From NCBI GenBank assembly GCA_947396885.1, contig OX377201.1:69290983-69354982 (forward strand): DNA of 64,000 bases. The letters run 5' to 3'. How positions within the stretch are numbered: position 1 is the stretch's first letter; every line of letters begins with the position of its first letter. Of the stretch, positions 45,058 to 56,773 are shown piece by piece. This DNA is from Heligmosomoides polygyrus polygyrus. Lineage: Eukaryota; Nematoda; Chromadorea; Rhabditida; Heligmosomidae. The notes under the pieces were generated by a model that saw nothing but the letters and a program-made list of their open reading frames with translations, was not told the origin of the DNA and did not search any database. The position numbers and the translations under genes were made by a program.

Positions 45058-45385
45058 GTAGAAAACGTCTGGGTATTCTCTGCTATTTTCGTGCCCCGTA
45101 ATTTTATCAGTATCGATAGATGGCGACCAAAACTTTAAAAACGAACTTCAGATTCGTATTGAGCGACCTCGACTACCTTCAGGGCTAAAGTCACCAGGCA
45201 GGTAGAAGACGTCTGGGTATTTTCCGCTATTTTCCCGCACCATAATTTGATCAATATCGATTGATGGCGATCGATACTCCAAAAACAAACTTCAGATTCG
45301 TGTTCAGCGAGCTTGAATGTCCCAGGGCCGAAGTTCCCAGGCAGGGAGAAGCGTCTGGGTATTTTTCGCTGTTTTCGTGTCGTAA
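45058..45385. repeat. 143-bp tandem repeat, about 2.3 units
   Basis: Units start GTAGAAAACGTCTGGGTATT (45058), GTAGAAGACGTCTGGGTATT (45202) and GAGAAGCGTCTGGGTATT (about 45346, partial). Within a unit are ATCAATATCGATTGATGGCG and AAACTTCAGATTCGT. A run of 15 C (about 45410-45424) follows. Confidence 0.85.
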
Positions 45386-45424
45386 TTTCCCCCTATTTTC
45401 CCCCGATTTCCCCCCCCCCCCCCC

Positions 45425-46771
45425 GATTTTCCTCCGCTAATTTCTGCTGCGCCGCCCATCGATAGGATGACTCATCGCTTAACGCATTATTATAGAGTAC
45501 GATAGAAATTATCGTTGAAAGAAATTGGCTCATCTACGCATCTTTGTCAAGATTAGCCCATTCTGGGGTTCCTTTCCTTGCTTTGCTCTTTTCGCACCAG
45601 AGCTGGGCTATAAAACCCAAACGGAACCCAATCCCTTCATGCACACTGACCAGTTTTTCTATATAAACTTGGGAAGGAATTAATAGACAAATTGTTGAAT
45701 TGATTTGTTTTTAAAAATTAGTCGATAAGCGTTTGGGTTAAGTGGGGCCAAAAGTGAAGTATCCTACCGTAGCTCTTATTCATTTGCCAACACTTGGGGC
45801 CCTCAAAAGTTTTAGACTCGAACTCGAGTCCACGAACTGCTTTTACATTCGACTACACCGCGGACACAGCTGATCTCATTCTTTGTTCTTGGCATCTGTG
45901 TCGTCAAACTTAGTATTCTCTCGTATTCTACACAATCACGTAGCCCTCACGGTGGACATAGGAGATCTTTGGAGTGGATCTAGAACGCATCAATAGTTTG
46001 CGCGTGGTGGCTTCAACCTCGTGATCTAGAATCTTCACTTCGAAGTCCTCCACTTCGTGAAGGTGGACCCTGTGGTAGGCTTTCTATGCCTTGTTTTCTC
46101 GTCAAATTACTTTTTCATTGTAACTGTAGAGGTCGCTTTGCTTCGAAGGTGTGTTCCGTGTCCTGGGATTGGCTGATAAGGAAGATCATATGTACGTTGC
46201 AGTTGTATATATTACTTGCTGGACAAAACCCACGACGGTGGTGCAGGAGAGACGATCATGTAGGCTGTTGAGGATAAAGTGGGTCTGAGATTGGTAGGCG
46301 GGTGAGCAGCCACATCAACTTGATTCCATAGCTACTCTGACACTTCTGAATAAAGGTGTTCACACTATAGGAGACGTAAGACACCATGGGCTTTTTTTAA
46401 ACAAGGATAGGGTCGCGTTTCTGAACAGTTCCCTTTCTGCATCCAAGTGAGATATGCTGATACCGTAACCGTTGAGTGCAGCTATCTTTCGGAACTCCAT
46501 GCGGAAAATCATTCTCCTCCGCGTCACTGAGCTCACACTAGTTCAAATGTTCCTTAGGTCCGCTTCTTTGATCGTTGATTTGGAGAGGGGACGCACATGT
46601 AGCAATTCATAGAGGACTAACCACCTAATGCAATGCTAACCATTTGTAGCTGCTCGAGCTTCAACCTCAGAAAGTCTACTTTGACGATTCGGGCCGAACT
46701 TAACTCTAAAGGAAGGCTGTGAAAAGAACCATTGGAGTTTATTTGTACTCTTATTTTTCCACACTACTCAA
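45425..46771. other. No confident gene
   Basis: Apart from the exon-like segment at 45937-46071, nothing is recognised. Confidence 0.45.
45937..46071 (-). CDS. Possible terminal exon, unrecognised
   Basis: On the minus strand, CTACCACAG could be an acceptor. It is followed by an open reading of 44 codons, VHLHEVEDFEVKILDHEVEA, TTRKLLMRSRSTPKISYVHR, EGYVIV and a stop. The charged, non-repetitive composition reads like real protein rather than chance. No upstream exon could be tied to it and no family is recognised. It could be the last exon of a gene or a relic. Confidence 0.3.
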
Positions 46772-47144
46772 GGTAGATGTCGCGAAGGTGAGCAGCATTG
46801 ATAGATGGGAGCGTGCCAGCCAATAATAACCAAGCAAAGCACAGACCGAACACGTGCAAACCGATCAGGGGCCGGATTCGTCAACGACTTACAGCAATTT
46901 AACGGAGAGACGCACAGCCGAAATTCCTGATAGCGCCGCTTACCAAGCGATATGGTGAGCGATAAGCCGCGTTATCTGAGGTTTCCGCTGTGAATTCTCT
47001 GTTAAGGTTAAGTAAGTCCTTGATGAATCCGCCGCCAGGGTACCGACTATACATGCCGTCTCTGAATGGCACGCCCATTCAATATACCTCTGATTGGATG
47101 GGGCGTTCCCGTTTCCAGTGCTGCCTGTCTTGTCGACATATACG
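46772..47144. mobile_element. MITE, family M (copy 3), with nested insertion
   Basis: The left end AGGTAGATGTCGCGAAGGTG and the right end GTCGACATATAC are the family M inverted repeats. The interior follows copies 1 and 2 in reverse complement up to a 165-bp insertion at 46871-47035. Confidence 0.8.
46871..47035. mobile_element. Small inverted-repeat element inside MITE M copy 3
   Basis: GCCGGATTCGTCAACGACTT at the left pairs with AAGTCCTTGATGAATCCGCC at the right. CAGGG flanks both sides (46866-46870 and 47036-47040). Length 165 bp, non-coding. Confidence 0.75.
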
Positions 47145-50084
47145 TCACGTCTTTAGTTATTGATATAAATTCACTGGCAAATGAGGCCTCCGGAGCTGTC
47201 ATAGAGCCAGCTTTCCTGCTTGGCAAAACAAATAGTTTCCAGACCCCTGAAGACATCCAAATGTGTCTGAACTCCTTTTTTTGTTCGACACAGGTCGCTA
47301 TTCATTCAAGGAAGGTCCCAAACCTGGACGTTTACGACCAGCGTTCATCGGCTGCGGCCCCTTGAATGGCTGACGTTGCGTCCTTTAGTTTAGTATTAGC
47401 TTGTCCAACTGAGGCATTTGCTTGCATTAGGTGGTCAGCAACAATTGCTTTGAAAATGCATTCTTCGCTGGATATCTTCTGAAGCGCTAGCTGTTGGAGA
47501 GCTTTTCGCTAATTCCTCTTCCATGTTTAGGGATACCAAAGACTGATTTGTTGTTGAACCTCATGTCTTTCGGAGTTTTTATCTATCAAATCGCTTACAT
47601 TTACATATGTAGTAAACGAAACTCGTCCGACTGTGACTGACAGTCATCCTAGCCACATTTTTGGCTTTCACAGTTGTTTTTTGGACTAATGGTAAGCAAT
47701 AAGCCATGAATTAAGATGGGAGAAAAGCCGTAGTGCCCATGATCTAAGGAAAAATATTTTGGTAGTCCGGAGATATTTAAAAGTTTTAAGAATGCGTTAA
47801 TTTAGAAGCCTTCGTAGTGTTTGGCGTGATATGTGTGTGATGTGATATATTTAATAGTCACTAAGCCATTTAAATTTGGCCTGCGCTTGGTTTGCGAACG
47901 TGCGAGCACCGATAGAGCTTTTGATGAAACTTGATTGAATCTCATAATTAGTCCAGCTGCTACACATATTGTGAAGAGTTACTCATCAAAACCTGAGCGA
48001 ATGCTATGATGATTCAGAACACGCGACAGAGATAGGAGTCTTTCACACTGAAAGGCGAATGTTTTCGCGCGTTCTGTGGGGGAATGTTCCGATTGAACCG
48101 GTAGATATGGCGTGAATGTCATCTACGATGCCTCAGCCTGCTAAAACAATCCTTTCAAAGGGGTGCAGATGGAAGCAATACGCCTGCCTGTCGTCAGAAT
48201 CTCAGCTTGTTTACCAGTCAAAAGTGTCTCTCTTTAAAAATATTTAGAAGTATGCTTAAGGGGTCAATTTCGAGCTCGGGGACTCATTAAGGAAGGGATT
48301 CGACCTCCCGTGGAGCTCTAAACGGACTTTTCTTCTATTGTTTTCTGTCGATGGCAACTAGGCACTCCGATCGGTTGCTCGCGGCTGCAGCGATTCTGCG
48401 TGGAAAAACTTTGCCGTCCAACATGGCATAAGAAGTGGTGTGAGCTTTACGTTCTGACAGAGAAGCTCTTCAGGGAGGAGAATTGATGAGACCCTCCTAC
48501 AGAAAATGTCGTTATTTGCCAGACATTGACCGCACCATTTGAGGGGTGATGGTGCCTGCAGTCATCCTGCCGTTAGATTGAAGTGGAAGGCTGCTGGGTT
48601 ATAGGACTTCAGAGGTGTTGCCGATCAACCTAGGGGACGAAGGCGCCGATTAACACAAATCACTGGCTTTGCAGAACCGTGTGTGAAGTGACTTCAACCA
48701 ACAGAAATACAGCACTGCCACGCGGAATTAGATAGAAATGCGACTACACGCGTCGAAGTTCACTTCAAACATGAGTAATTAAACCTTGATCCTTAAATAC
48801 ACAAACCAATCACACACGCGAATCACGAATAACGAGCTACAGCATTGATGGTAAAGCAATATGATGAGAAACATGGATACATGTGAACTAACTGCGCGAA
48901 ACACAGCAAAACACAACAAGGGAAACAAAATGAACTTCATATGATGAACAAGAACAGCACTGCATGAGACCCGAAACAGCTTAGGGAAAAAGCAAAAGAC
49001 ACAAATACTGAGAATATAGCAAAAGAAATCCACTCTGGGAAGAGACCAAGCCCATGTAAAAGAATGATAAGACAAAACAGAGCAAAACAAGAGCACATGA
49101 GAACAGAATACAACATGACAGCAAAATATACAAAGAACAACGAAACATGGGAACAACACAAATAGGGACTACAACCGTACGACACGATTGGCACAGTGTG
49201 TGAATGATGCCAGTGTAGAACGTAGAGTTCAGGGCTATACGGCTTCGCATTTCTCGCATGAATTCAAACAACCCAGGTGTCTTAAGGTAGCGCAAGATCC
49301 TATCATATTCTTTTTTCGTTACGAAAATTGACCTTCGTACTACTAGGTAGGAGAGCAGCTAATTTGAAGTGACCTAACCTTAATGATACTGCAAAATCGC
49401 ACGTCGATGCGCGTGTCGGAGCACTTGTGATCCTATAAAGCTTTTCTTAGTAAACTACAAACCACAGAAAGACTGCATGGGTTCGGAAACTTCTATTCTG
49501 AAAACTGGCATGCTTTCATTGTTGTAAAGAAGAACTTTATAAAATTTGACAGCTTAAACCTCAACCTTATCCAGCCCCGTCACGGCTGTACGACTGCTGT
49601 TAACAATGCTGCCAAGATAACTACCGCTTTGGAAATTTCTGCGTGGTAATTAGTGCAACCTAGTCTTGCTTTCTGCCGAAATAATTCTCTTCCCTATTGG
49701 TCTATTGTATTTTTGTAAAGCGTTGTGAAATTTTCTAGAAAACTGATTGTACTTCTCCCAAACTTGTTCAGCCTGGGAGTGCAAATCCACGCTGAAGAGA
49801 TAGAAGCGATGGGCCAACCTACTTTGAAGATGCGTTAGTAAACATGAGTGTTTCACGCTAACACGACTCCATGGCACAAAAATCAATGGAAAGCTGAAGA
49901 AACAATGTGGAGAACTGGTATTCCCGTACGCATATCTATCGTCTCAAGCATCCTCCTCGATACTATTGCAGACAACGCTCATCGCCTTCTCACAAACGCC
50001 TCCTCCATCTTGTTAACTTGTATTGTTTGATCATTGGCTGCAGAGAGGAAACATATTAGCGGAAACAGCGTTCTGTTTCGGAAG
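47145..50084. other. No confident gene
   Basis: The minus strand at about 47330-47440 reads MQANASVGQANTKLKDATSA followed by IQGAAADERWS, which looks protein-like but has no supported exon borders. 48779-49295 has long minus-strand frames made of C, F, L and V only, caused by an A-rich CAAAAC-like composition. Nothing else is recognised. Confidence 0.4.
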
Positions 50085-50345
50085 CTCGCTTGCGATGGTA
50101 CGGCCACGTTTTGCGTGGGAAAGAAGACAGCGTCCGCAAGATAGGCCTTGAGGTGGCCCGAAGCAGCATTGGTCGGATACGTTACACATGGACATGAAAG
50201 TAGCTTACGTCCGCCCTGATCAAGCGCAGGGTCGGGAAAGGTGGCGTCCTGACACCAGAAGAGCGGACCCCGCTTCTTCAGCGTTTGCCCCGCTACGAAG
50301 CGGGGCAAACGTTGAGGAAGAAGAAGAGGAAGGAGAAGAAGAAGC
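50085..50345 (+). pseudogene. RTE family B, 3'-end fragment
   Basis: The plus strand encodes LRWYGHVLRGKEDSVRKIGL, the C-terminal region also found in the 56.7-59.5 kb copy. It runs through CACCAGAAGAGCGGACCCCG to a tail of GAAGAAGAAGAGG. A perfect hairpin CGTTTGCCCCGCT-ACGA-AGCGGGGCAAACG (about 50283-50312) stands just before the tail. Confidence 0.85.
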
Positions 50346-50822
50346 AGCGTTTTGCTTTACTAATTTTTCTTCTGCGGTGTGATCTCACTACCAACTGAAA
50401 TGCATGCGCCTCACTTTCCTTACATTGAGAGCAAGAGATTTGAATTTAGAGGAATGGAAGGATCTGTCTTAGAGCACGCTTCCATCTTTCGAAAATGCAC
50501 ATTTGGTACTCTACGTATCAGTGCATAAAATTTTCGGTCTTTCATTGCATATCGTTTTTATGAAAGCTAATAAGGTTTATAAGCCCGCTATCGGTAGGTT
50601 GCGTAGAGGCGTAAGCAAATGATGGTGAGGTTGTTGACGTCAGGATCATCAGTTCATCCAGTTGTATGTATGGATTATTTGGGGTGCTGATCACTATCCT
50701 AGCATCCGTTTGTGACTTTGCTCAATTTGGGAAATTTCTAAGCTACAGCACTTTTCGTTTGCGAATCCCTCAGGCAGAACGCATAATTGTTGTCACTTCG
50801 TGTTTGTTCGCGTGGTAGCGCC

Positions 50823-51069
50823 TTCGGAGGAGGAACAGGCTATCGCATGCACCGATTCCAGGCTATTGGTTCGGATTGTCGTGTACTTCTATGGGCCAAC
50901 TGAGCCTTGCATCCTTCCAAGGTTAGCGAATTGGGACCTGACTGGTCTGTATAGGATAAACAGCCTTGTTCATCGACCGGCCACTGTAAGCCATTGTTTA
51001 GGCCAAATACGCATTCAAACTGCGTCCTCAAATCCCGTAGAAGTAGAATGTGTGGCGCATCCCAACACC
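50823..51069 (+). repeat. tRNA-derived SINE
   Basis: Plus-oriented, with the head worn (GCACCGATTCCAGGCTATTG, then GGTTCGGATTGTC as a B-box-like segment). The body is clear: CATCCTTCCAAGGTTAGCGA, AGGATAAACAGCCTTGTTCA, CGACCGGCCACTGTAAGCCA, ending at AGAAGTAGAATGTGTGGCGC, ATCCCAAC. The mariner starts about 15 bp further on. Confidence 0.85.
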
Positions 51070-51084
51070 AGCTCCCACGATTTA

Positions 51085-52357
51085 CAGAGTGTTCCAAAAT
51101 AACGTGATGAAGGTTTTTAAATTATAACTGCGAAACAACTGGTATTGTTTACAAAACAATACATAAATTGCAATAACGTAGAGAGTAAGCAACTTTATAT
51201 TCGACCGGATTCGAAGTGGTCCTCCTGGCTCGAATACAGGAGTCTAAACGCTTGGTGAAGTTTTTGGCCACGGGCCGCAGGTCATCTGGAGACAGTCGTT
51301 CCCACTTCCCACGCAGAGATTCCTTCTGGGTCTCCAGGCTGTGGTGGCGCTTGGCACAGACCCTAGCCTTCAAAATGGACCTCGCGCTGTAGTCCGTTGG
51401 ATTCAGATCCTGGGAGTGCGGTAACCATTCCGCAGACATGACGAAGTCCTAAAAATTGACCCTTGACCATGCTTGCGCGCTTTTCGCCCTGTGTACAGTG
51501 ATTGACTCTTGCTGAAACCCACTGCGCATTGCTGAAGTGCTGCTGGGACCAGAAAAATACCACAGCCTCGAAGATGTCCCGTCGGTACACATCTTGAGTT
51601 ATTTTAACTCATTCATCCACAGAAACCAAGAGGTCTTTCAGTTTGTGTAGACTCTTCCTCAAACCATGAGCGCCTGCGGATTTTCACGATGTTTGGCGAT
51701 GGCAAAGGTGGCTGGAACGTCTCCAGATCAGGCTCTGCCGTTTTGGCGGTTGTGAACCTACTCCACCTTGAACTGCTCGTCCGTGAAAAGTGTTCGCTCC
51801 CACCCGCGACCTGCGGCACGCAGATTGAGCTGTCGGCATCAATGGAGCCGTTCGCGCTAATTCTTGTCCATCTGAAGCTGGACTCTAAGGAATGTATAAG
51901 GATTGAGTCCATGTTTCTTTCTGGCTATTCGACGCACTGATGTGAGAATGAAACCGATATCACTGGTGATTTTTTTCAGGAGACCCTCGGATTTGGGATT
52001 TTCCATTTTTCGGTGATTTTCCGGATCTGTGGCGTATTGACAGTGCGATTTCTTCCTTGCCGTGAACAACCACCTTCATGGAAAAGCTCCTTACATCGAC
52101 GAGTTTCAGTGAAGACAGTCGACCGAGCGGGTTAACGATGTCGCATTGGCGCTTTCCTTGACGATGAAGCTCCAAAATCGCCGTGCGATGATTTGACATC
52201 TTGAGAAAAACCGTAATCGGAAAAAACGGAACTCAAAAAATTACAACACGGACGGAAGGGTACGCACAAAATATGGCACTGTTGCCGCCATGCTGCAGAT
52301 CAATACATTCGCTTGGGAGAACGTCAAACCATCATCCCGCTATTTTGGAACACTCTG
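51085..52357 (-). mobile_element. mariner transposon with both ends, broken transposase
   Basis: The terminal repeats are CAGAGTGTTCCAAAATAACG at the left and, in reverse complement, CAGAGTGTTCCAAAATAGCG at the right; TA precedes the left one. At 1273 bp the length is usual for mariner. The minus-strand transposase is read in pieces: HRTAILELHRQGKRQCDIV (N-terminal helix-turn-helix, 52199 down), LFTDEQFKVE (first aspartate, about 51775) followed by a stop, VYRRDIFEAVVFFWSQQHF, then LPHSQDLNPTDYSARSILKA (third aspartate of the D..D34D triad) and KRLDSCIRARR. At least four frameshifts or stops make it dead. A hookworm mariner named bandit has been described and would be the first comparison. 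Confidence 0.92.
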
Positions 52358-52362
52358 TCTGT

Positions 52363-54684
52363 AAAGGAGGAGACATGGATTTAAAAAGGAGAACTCGGTC
52401 GAGTCGCCACCTCCCAGAGCGGAAGACTCCGCAGTTCTCGACGCTGTCAAAAAGGATCAGGAGGTTGGCACATGCGTTTTGCGACGTGACTCGAATGTAC
52501 ACCTTCAACAGCCCTCATCGTCAGTCTCCTCCAGGCCTCGACTACAGAAAAGTGCTGTCTCGATGTCAAATCAAGAAAATCAAGACCTCATGTTTTGATC
52601 GCTACTGCTCAGTTTACCCTGCTATCCATTTGCCGCTTTCTCCTTCTTCGCCCGCAACGAGAGGAGTTTCTGGAAGGCCTGTTTACTGGAGGTCAGAGTT
52701 AGGTGCTCCAGGAGTCTGAAACGCAGCACCATGTGGCTCCACATATGTGGAAAAAGACCGACCAGCGCAAGCCAAAATGTGCCTCCACCCCAAGAAGTGT
52801 TTGTTAGGCTGCTTCTGGGATTCGCGAGGAATGTCAACGAGCCACTCCTGCAAGAACAGCGTCACTTGTAATACGCCAATCGGCTTTGGAAAACGGCGGA
52901 CGCTGTACGAGAAAAACGGCCGAGACGAGCCTCTGTCACCTACCCCACAATAACGCTTGGGCTGCTATAGCTAATGCAAATGTTTCTCCTTTTCGCCAAG
53001 TTGTTGAGCCAAACTAGTAGAAGTTCCCAAGATTTGATATGGGATCGGCGGCGCTCACGAACGCTGGCAGTCACTTCTATACCCGCGCTGCCCACCTTCC
53101 TTCCTAGCTCTGCTAACCTGTGCTAAACTATGTATAAGGATCCTTGCTCCTTTGGTTTGATGACTTGGCAAAAAAGAAGCACTTTTTACAGGGAATGAAG
53201 GGGAGATCGTTGACTCGCTTTCCCAGGAGAAACATTTATGCTGCGACGAATCCAAAATTTGCCCATTATGTCACGCCATTCGTTCAGTGCATCGTGCCTT
53301 CTTTCCCTCATTGACCGGGCAACCTATATTTGCATGTAGCGCTAATTTGGCATCAGTCATAGTCGGGAGGAAAGGCATATGACCACGTTTCATCCAAATA
53401 AACAAAAATAGCAAGAAAACAACGGTGGTGGAAATACAGTAGCATCCAGCGGCGGGAACTCCCGACTTGGATAGATGGCAACCTGTGTAGTTCTGATTTC
53501 TCTCTAGATCCCCGGGCGGCTATTTCTGTTAAATAATATGGGTTTTAATTCCTCCTTCTTATGGTTAGTTCGACTCTTTAGTGCAAACCTGAATTTTACG
53601 ATGTCACGTTGCCTTGTAATCGATATTGAAGCTAACGAGTGACACGTTTTGTCTGAAACAGTTTCAAACCTTTTATCGCGCCAATGAAGAACAGCGAAGT
53701 GCACCACGGCTGACCCCAGAGGTAGAGCGTAGAGTTCGGCTAAGGCTCAGTGCCTCTGACAACTGGTGGCACGAGAATAACCTTAACACGTTCTACGCCG
53801 ATATCATCGGCTGGTTGATCCCGATGTACGGATGAATGCTGGTTGGTCTCACGAGGTGTGGATGTGTCGTTGGCATAGAGCATTTTTGCAGATAGCAGCG
53901 GTGAGAGTTCAAGTCCCGCATGGCATCAAAGTTTTGGCCTCAACAAACATCATTATGGGAGCTCATCTATGCATATCTTTCGCTAACTCTAACACCAGAG
54001 AAGCACTTTCTGTCAAGCATCGACTATGTAAAATATCTTACCAGCTATGTAGAATGTCTTTAAACTTTTTGTGGAGTACTTGAGTTGCTTACAACTGCCA
54101 TAGTTGACCAGAAGTACTCAAGCACGTCAATCGGTTCGTTTCTTCCTCTTGGGACCTTGTTGCAACACGAACGTAACATCTGCCTTTTTTCGCTCTCTAC
54201 ATACTAGCACAAGCCTTGTGAGTGATTCACGAGCGTCGATCGAGGGTGCGAATTTGGCCGGGGCCTCGTTTAAAGTAGTGGGACTCGCGAGAACACGGTA
54301 CATAGCGTGTGGGCGAAGGGTCTCTAAGTAGTCGAGCTTCCAGCCGACAGCAGTCGACGTCATAGTTTTTTCCCTGCAATTGCTCGCTTGAAGGAGAAGT
54401 CATTCGAATACGGCGACCAGTGAAGAAGCTTCTCAACAACCATTGAGCATCATTCATTCAACCGATGTGTATTGGATCAAGTCCGTTTACGGAGAATCAC
54501 TCTAATAAATAGCTCGCTTTGGTATGATCGGAGATAAGACCTAACTCTTACAACAGGTGCGTTGCTCTCGTAAAGTTGCTCGAAAGTGATTTCTTCACTC
54601 ACTCGGAATTACGCCATAACTGTGCTACACTCCGAGATTCTTTGATTTTTATTTTGTTTCGTTCAGGCACACTTTTGGTGCACT

Positions 54685-54736
<52 letters not shown>

Positions 54737-55639
54737 ATCTTCGAGTTAGAAACCCGACTGTGCCGGTGGAAGAGGCTCTACTGCTAGAACAAGTAGGAGT
54801 GTTCGTGGGCTCTACCTACAAGTTGAACGCGGTCGATCTCTCGTTGCGCAATCATTGTCAGTGCGGCGCGATAGCCGTTTCGTTTGCCCGCGAATACCTC
54901 GGTCGGGAGAAGTAGTTCATTGCCGAACGTCGCACGGGATCGCATCCGTCGCAGATGCTCGTTCGCATTTTTCGCGCTTACACAGCTGGAAGTTTGTCTC
55001 TCGATAAGATCAAATTTGGGTCAGACTTCCAAGGCCACCACTTCGTTGCGCGAACCGCCCGCAGTCGCTCTGTACCTGCTGCACTGCTTAATCCCCCAGT
55101 TTCCATTTCTTTGCTCCAGCCTTTCACTCTGCTGTCCTAACACCTGATTAGCTGATCGGTGAGCCATATTATCATCTCATCATCGCCGACCACATGGAGC
55201 TCATTTGATCCAGTTCGTTGACGTGTGGTACAGCTTCTCTCTGTGTGCGTGCCCATTTTCAGTGTCACGATTGTGTTAAAATTTATGGGGCTCAGAGCAT
55301 TTTACTCTCTATTCGACGCTCTCTGATCAGTGGCACCAATCTCAAGCCTACTGCGAAGGACGCATGTGGACGTACTGCCTGCATTTTGCAACCGGGATTG
55401 AAATTACATGTGCGATTTCAGTTTTTTGATTACAACTCTGCTGAGATCGTCATGAAGTTTCCTGATATTTTTGTCTTTTGATGGCAAACATTCTCTACAG
55501 GTCCGACACTGTTATTAGATAAGACATGACTGATCTAATCTCGTATTTGTCTGGTGTCGCTGCAAATAACGAGATCATATACTTGATCTCCTTCTTTACA
55601 GCGACACCAAACTAATGCACCATAGCCTCTCTTACAATG
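52363..55639. other. No confident gene
   Basis: Two GC-richer segments (about 54120-54360 and 54830-55145) look like old dispersed repeats but match nothing else in the window. An inverted pair TGGTGTCGCTG / CAGCGACACCA lies at about 55550-55610. No coding region is supported. Confidence 0.4.
54685..54738. repeat. (AAAT)n microsatellite
   Basis: About 13 uninterrupted copies of the tetramer AAAT. Confidence 0.95.
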
Positions 55640-56719
55640 TGAAAGCTTTCATGAATCCCTTGTACTTGCACCTAAGGAGGCCCTTTCACAAAGCGCCGTA
55701 TGGAGACATTTGCCGATTCTTGTGGTCGTTTGATTGAAGATATATTTTGGAAGCTTTACCTGATGTCAACGATAAGTATGAGTTTTTCTGTCAGTTTTGC
55801 ACACATCCATTCAGGAATTTGTCTCCCTTGAAAAACAGCCCCTGAATGGAGGCAGTGTTCGACCGCATCTGTCTAAGCTTTTTGAGCATAAAGAAAAGGC
55901 CTGGCTGCACTTCCAAGAAGTCCATGTCATCAGACCTATGAAGGTCTCAAGTTTATTAAAACTAAATTTGACCGTCTTCTCAGAAAGTACAACAGTTACG
56001 TTAAACGGAAATTTTTGGAAAATGCAAAAGAATGTGTCGCTATATAAATTGCTGAATTCTAGGCTGAAGAAGACAACTAAGATCCCTACGTTAGTAGATG
56101 ATGAAGGTAACTCAGCCGTCACTGATTTTGAAAAAGCTTCCATGCTAGCCCTATATTTCAAAAAGTCGTGCTCTATTGATTCAGATAATGAAAGCTGGTC
56201 AGAGTCAAACTATTCCACTCAAGGTGCCTCTTCTGATAGCTTAGTTTGGTTTCACAAAGAAGACATTTTCAAACCTACCGTTATCTTTAAATGACCTACC
56301 GTTATCGTATACAACTACTCCTGACATATATCTGCTTATTTCATTAAGAAGGTTGCTGTAGCTTTAGTTGCTCCTCTTCAGCATACCTTCAATTATAGGG
56401 AGCCATACCAAATCGCTGGAAGCATGCATCGTTACACCTATCTCCCAGAAATCACCACATAGTATAGTATCTAACTATCGTCCTATTAGTATTACCTCAA
56501 TCTTTTCAAGAATATTCGAGAAAATTTTGAAAGTGGCTCTTGTGAAACACATAGAAGCTCATGAGGTAATACCAAAAAGTCAATATAGTTCAGAGTTGGA
56601 AGATCGACTGAGGCTTTGATGTTATCTAAACACATTGGATGATTAGACCAAGACACTGGATGAAAAAACAGACGTTGATTTAGTCTTTTTTGTTTTTAGC
56701 AAGGCGTTTGATAAGGTGC
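55640..56719 (+). pseudogene. CR1-type LINE fragment, cut by an RTE
   Basis: The plus strand reads SLYKLLNSRLKKTTKIPTLV followed by DDEGNSAVTDFEKASMLALY (pre-RT region, about 56040-56155). It then reads NYRPISITSIFSRIFEKILK (about 56475-56535), EAHEVIPKSQYSSE, and VDLVFFVFSKAFDKVPF (motif A, about 56665-56719; the first aspartate of DFSKAFD is replaced by V). Stops and frameshifts lie between. The LINE ends abruptly after VPF, where the (CTT)n tail of an opposite-strand RTE begins. It resembles the 11.5-13.4 kb LINE in family but is on the other strand. Confidence 0.85.
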
Positions 56720-56773
56720 CCTTTCTTCTTCTTCTTCTTCTTCTTCTTCTTCTTCTTCTTCTTCTTCTTCTTT
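56720..56773. repeat. (CTT)n microsatellite, tail of RTE family B
   Basis: About 18 copies of CTT, which read as (GAA)n/(AAG)n on the minus strand. It directly follows the 3' end of the minus-strand RTE, and the 50.3-kb copy has the same GAAGAAGAAG tail, so the run belongs to the element. Confidence 0.9.

Noticed and set aside
48779..49295. Long minus-strand frames of mostly C, F, L and V
   Set aside because: They result from an A/C-rich plus strand (CAAAAC, ACAAAG). There is no start context, domain or topology beyond low complexity, and several frames are open together.
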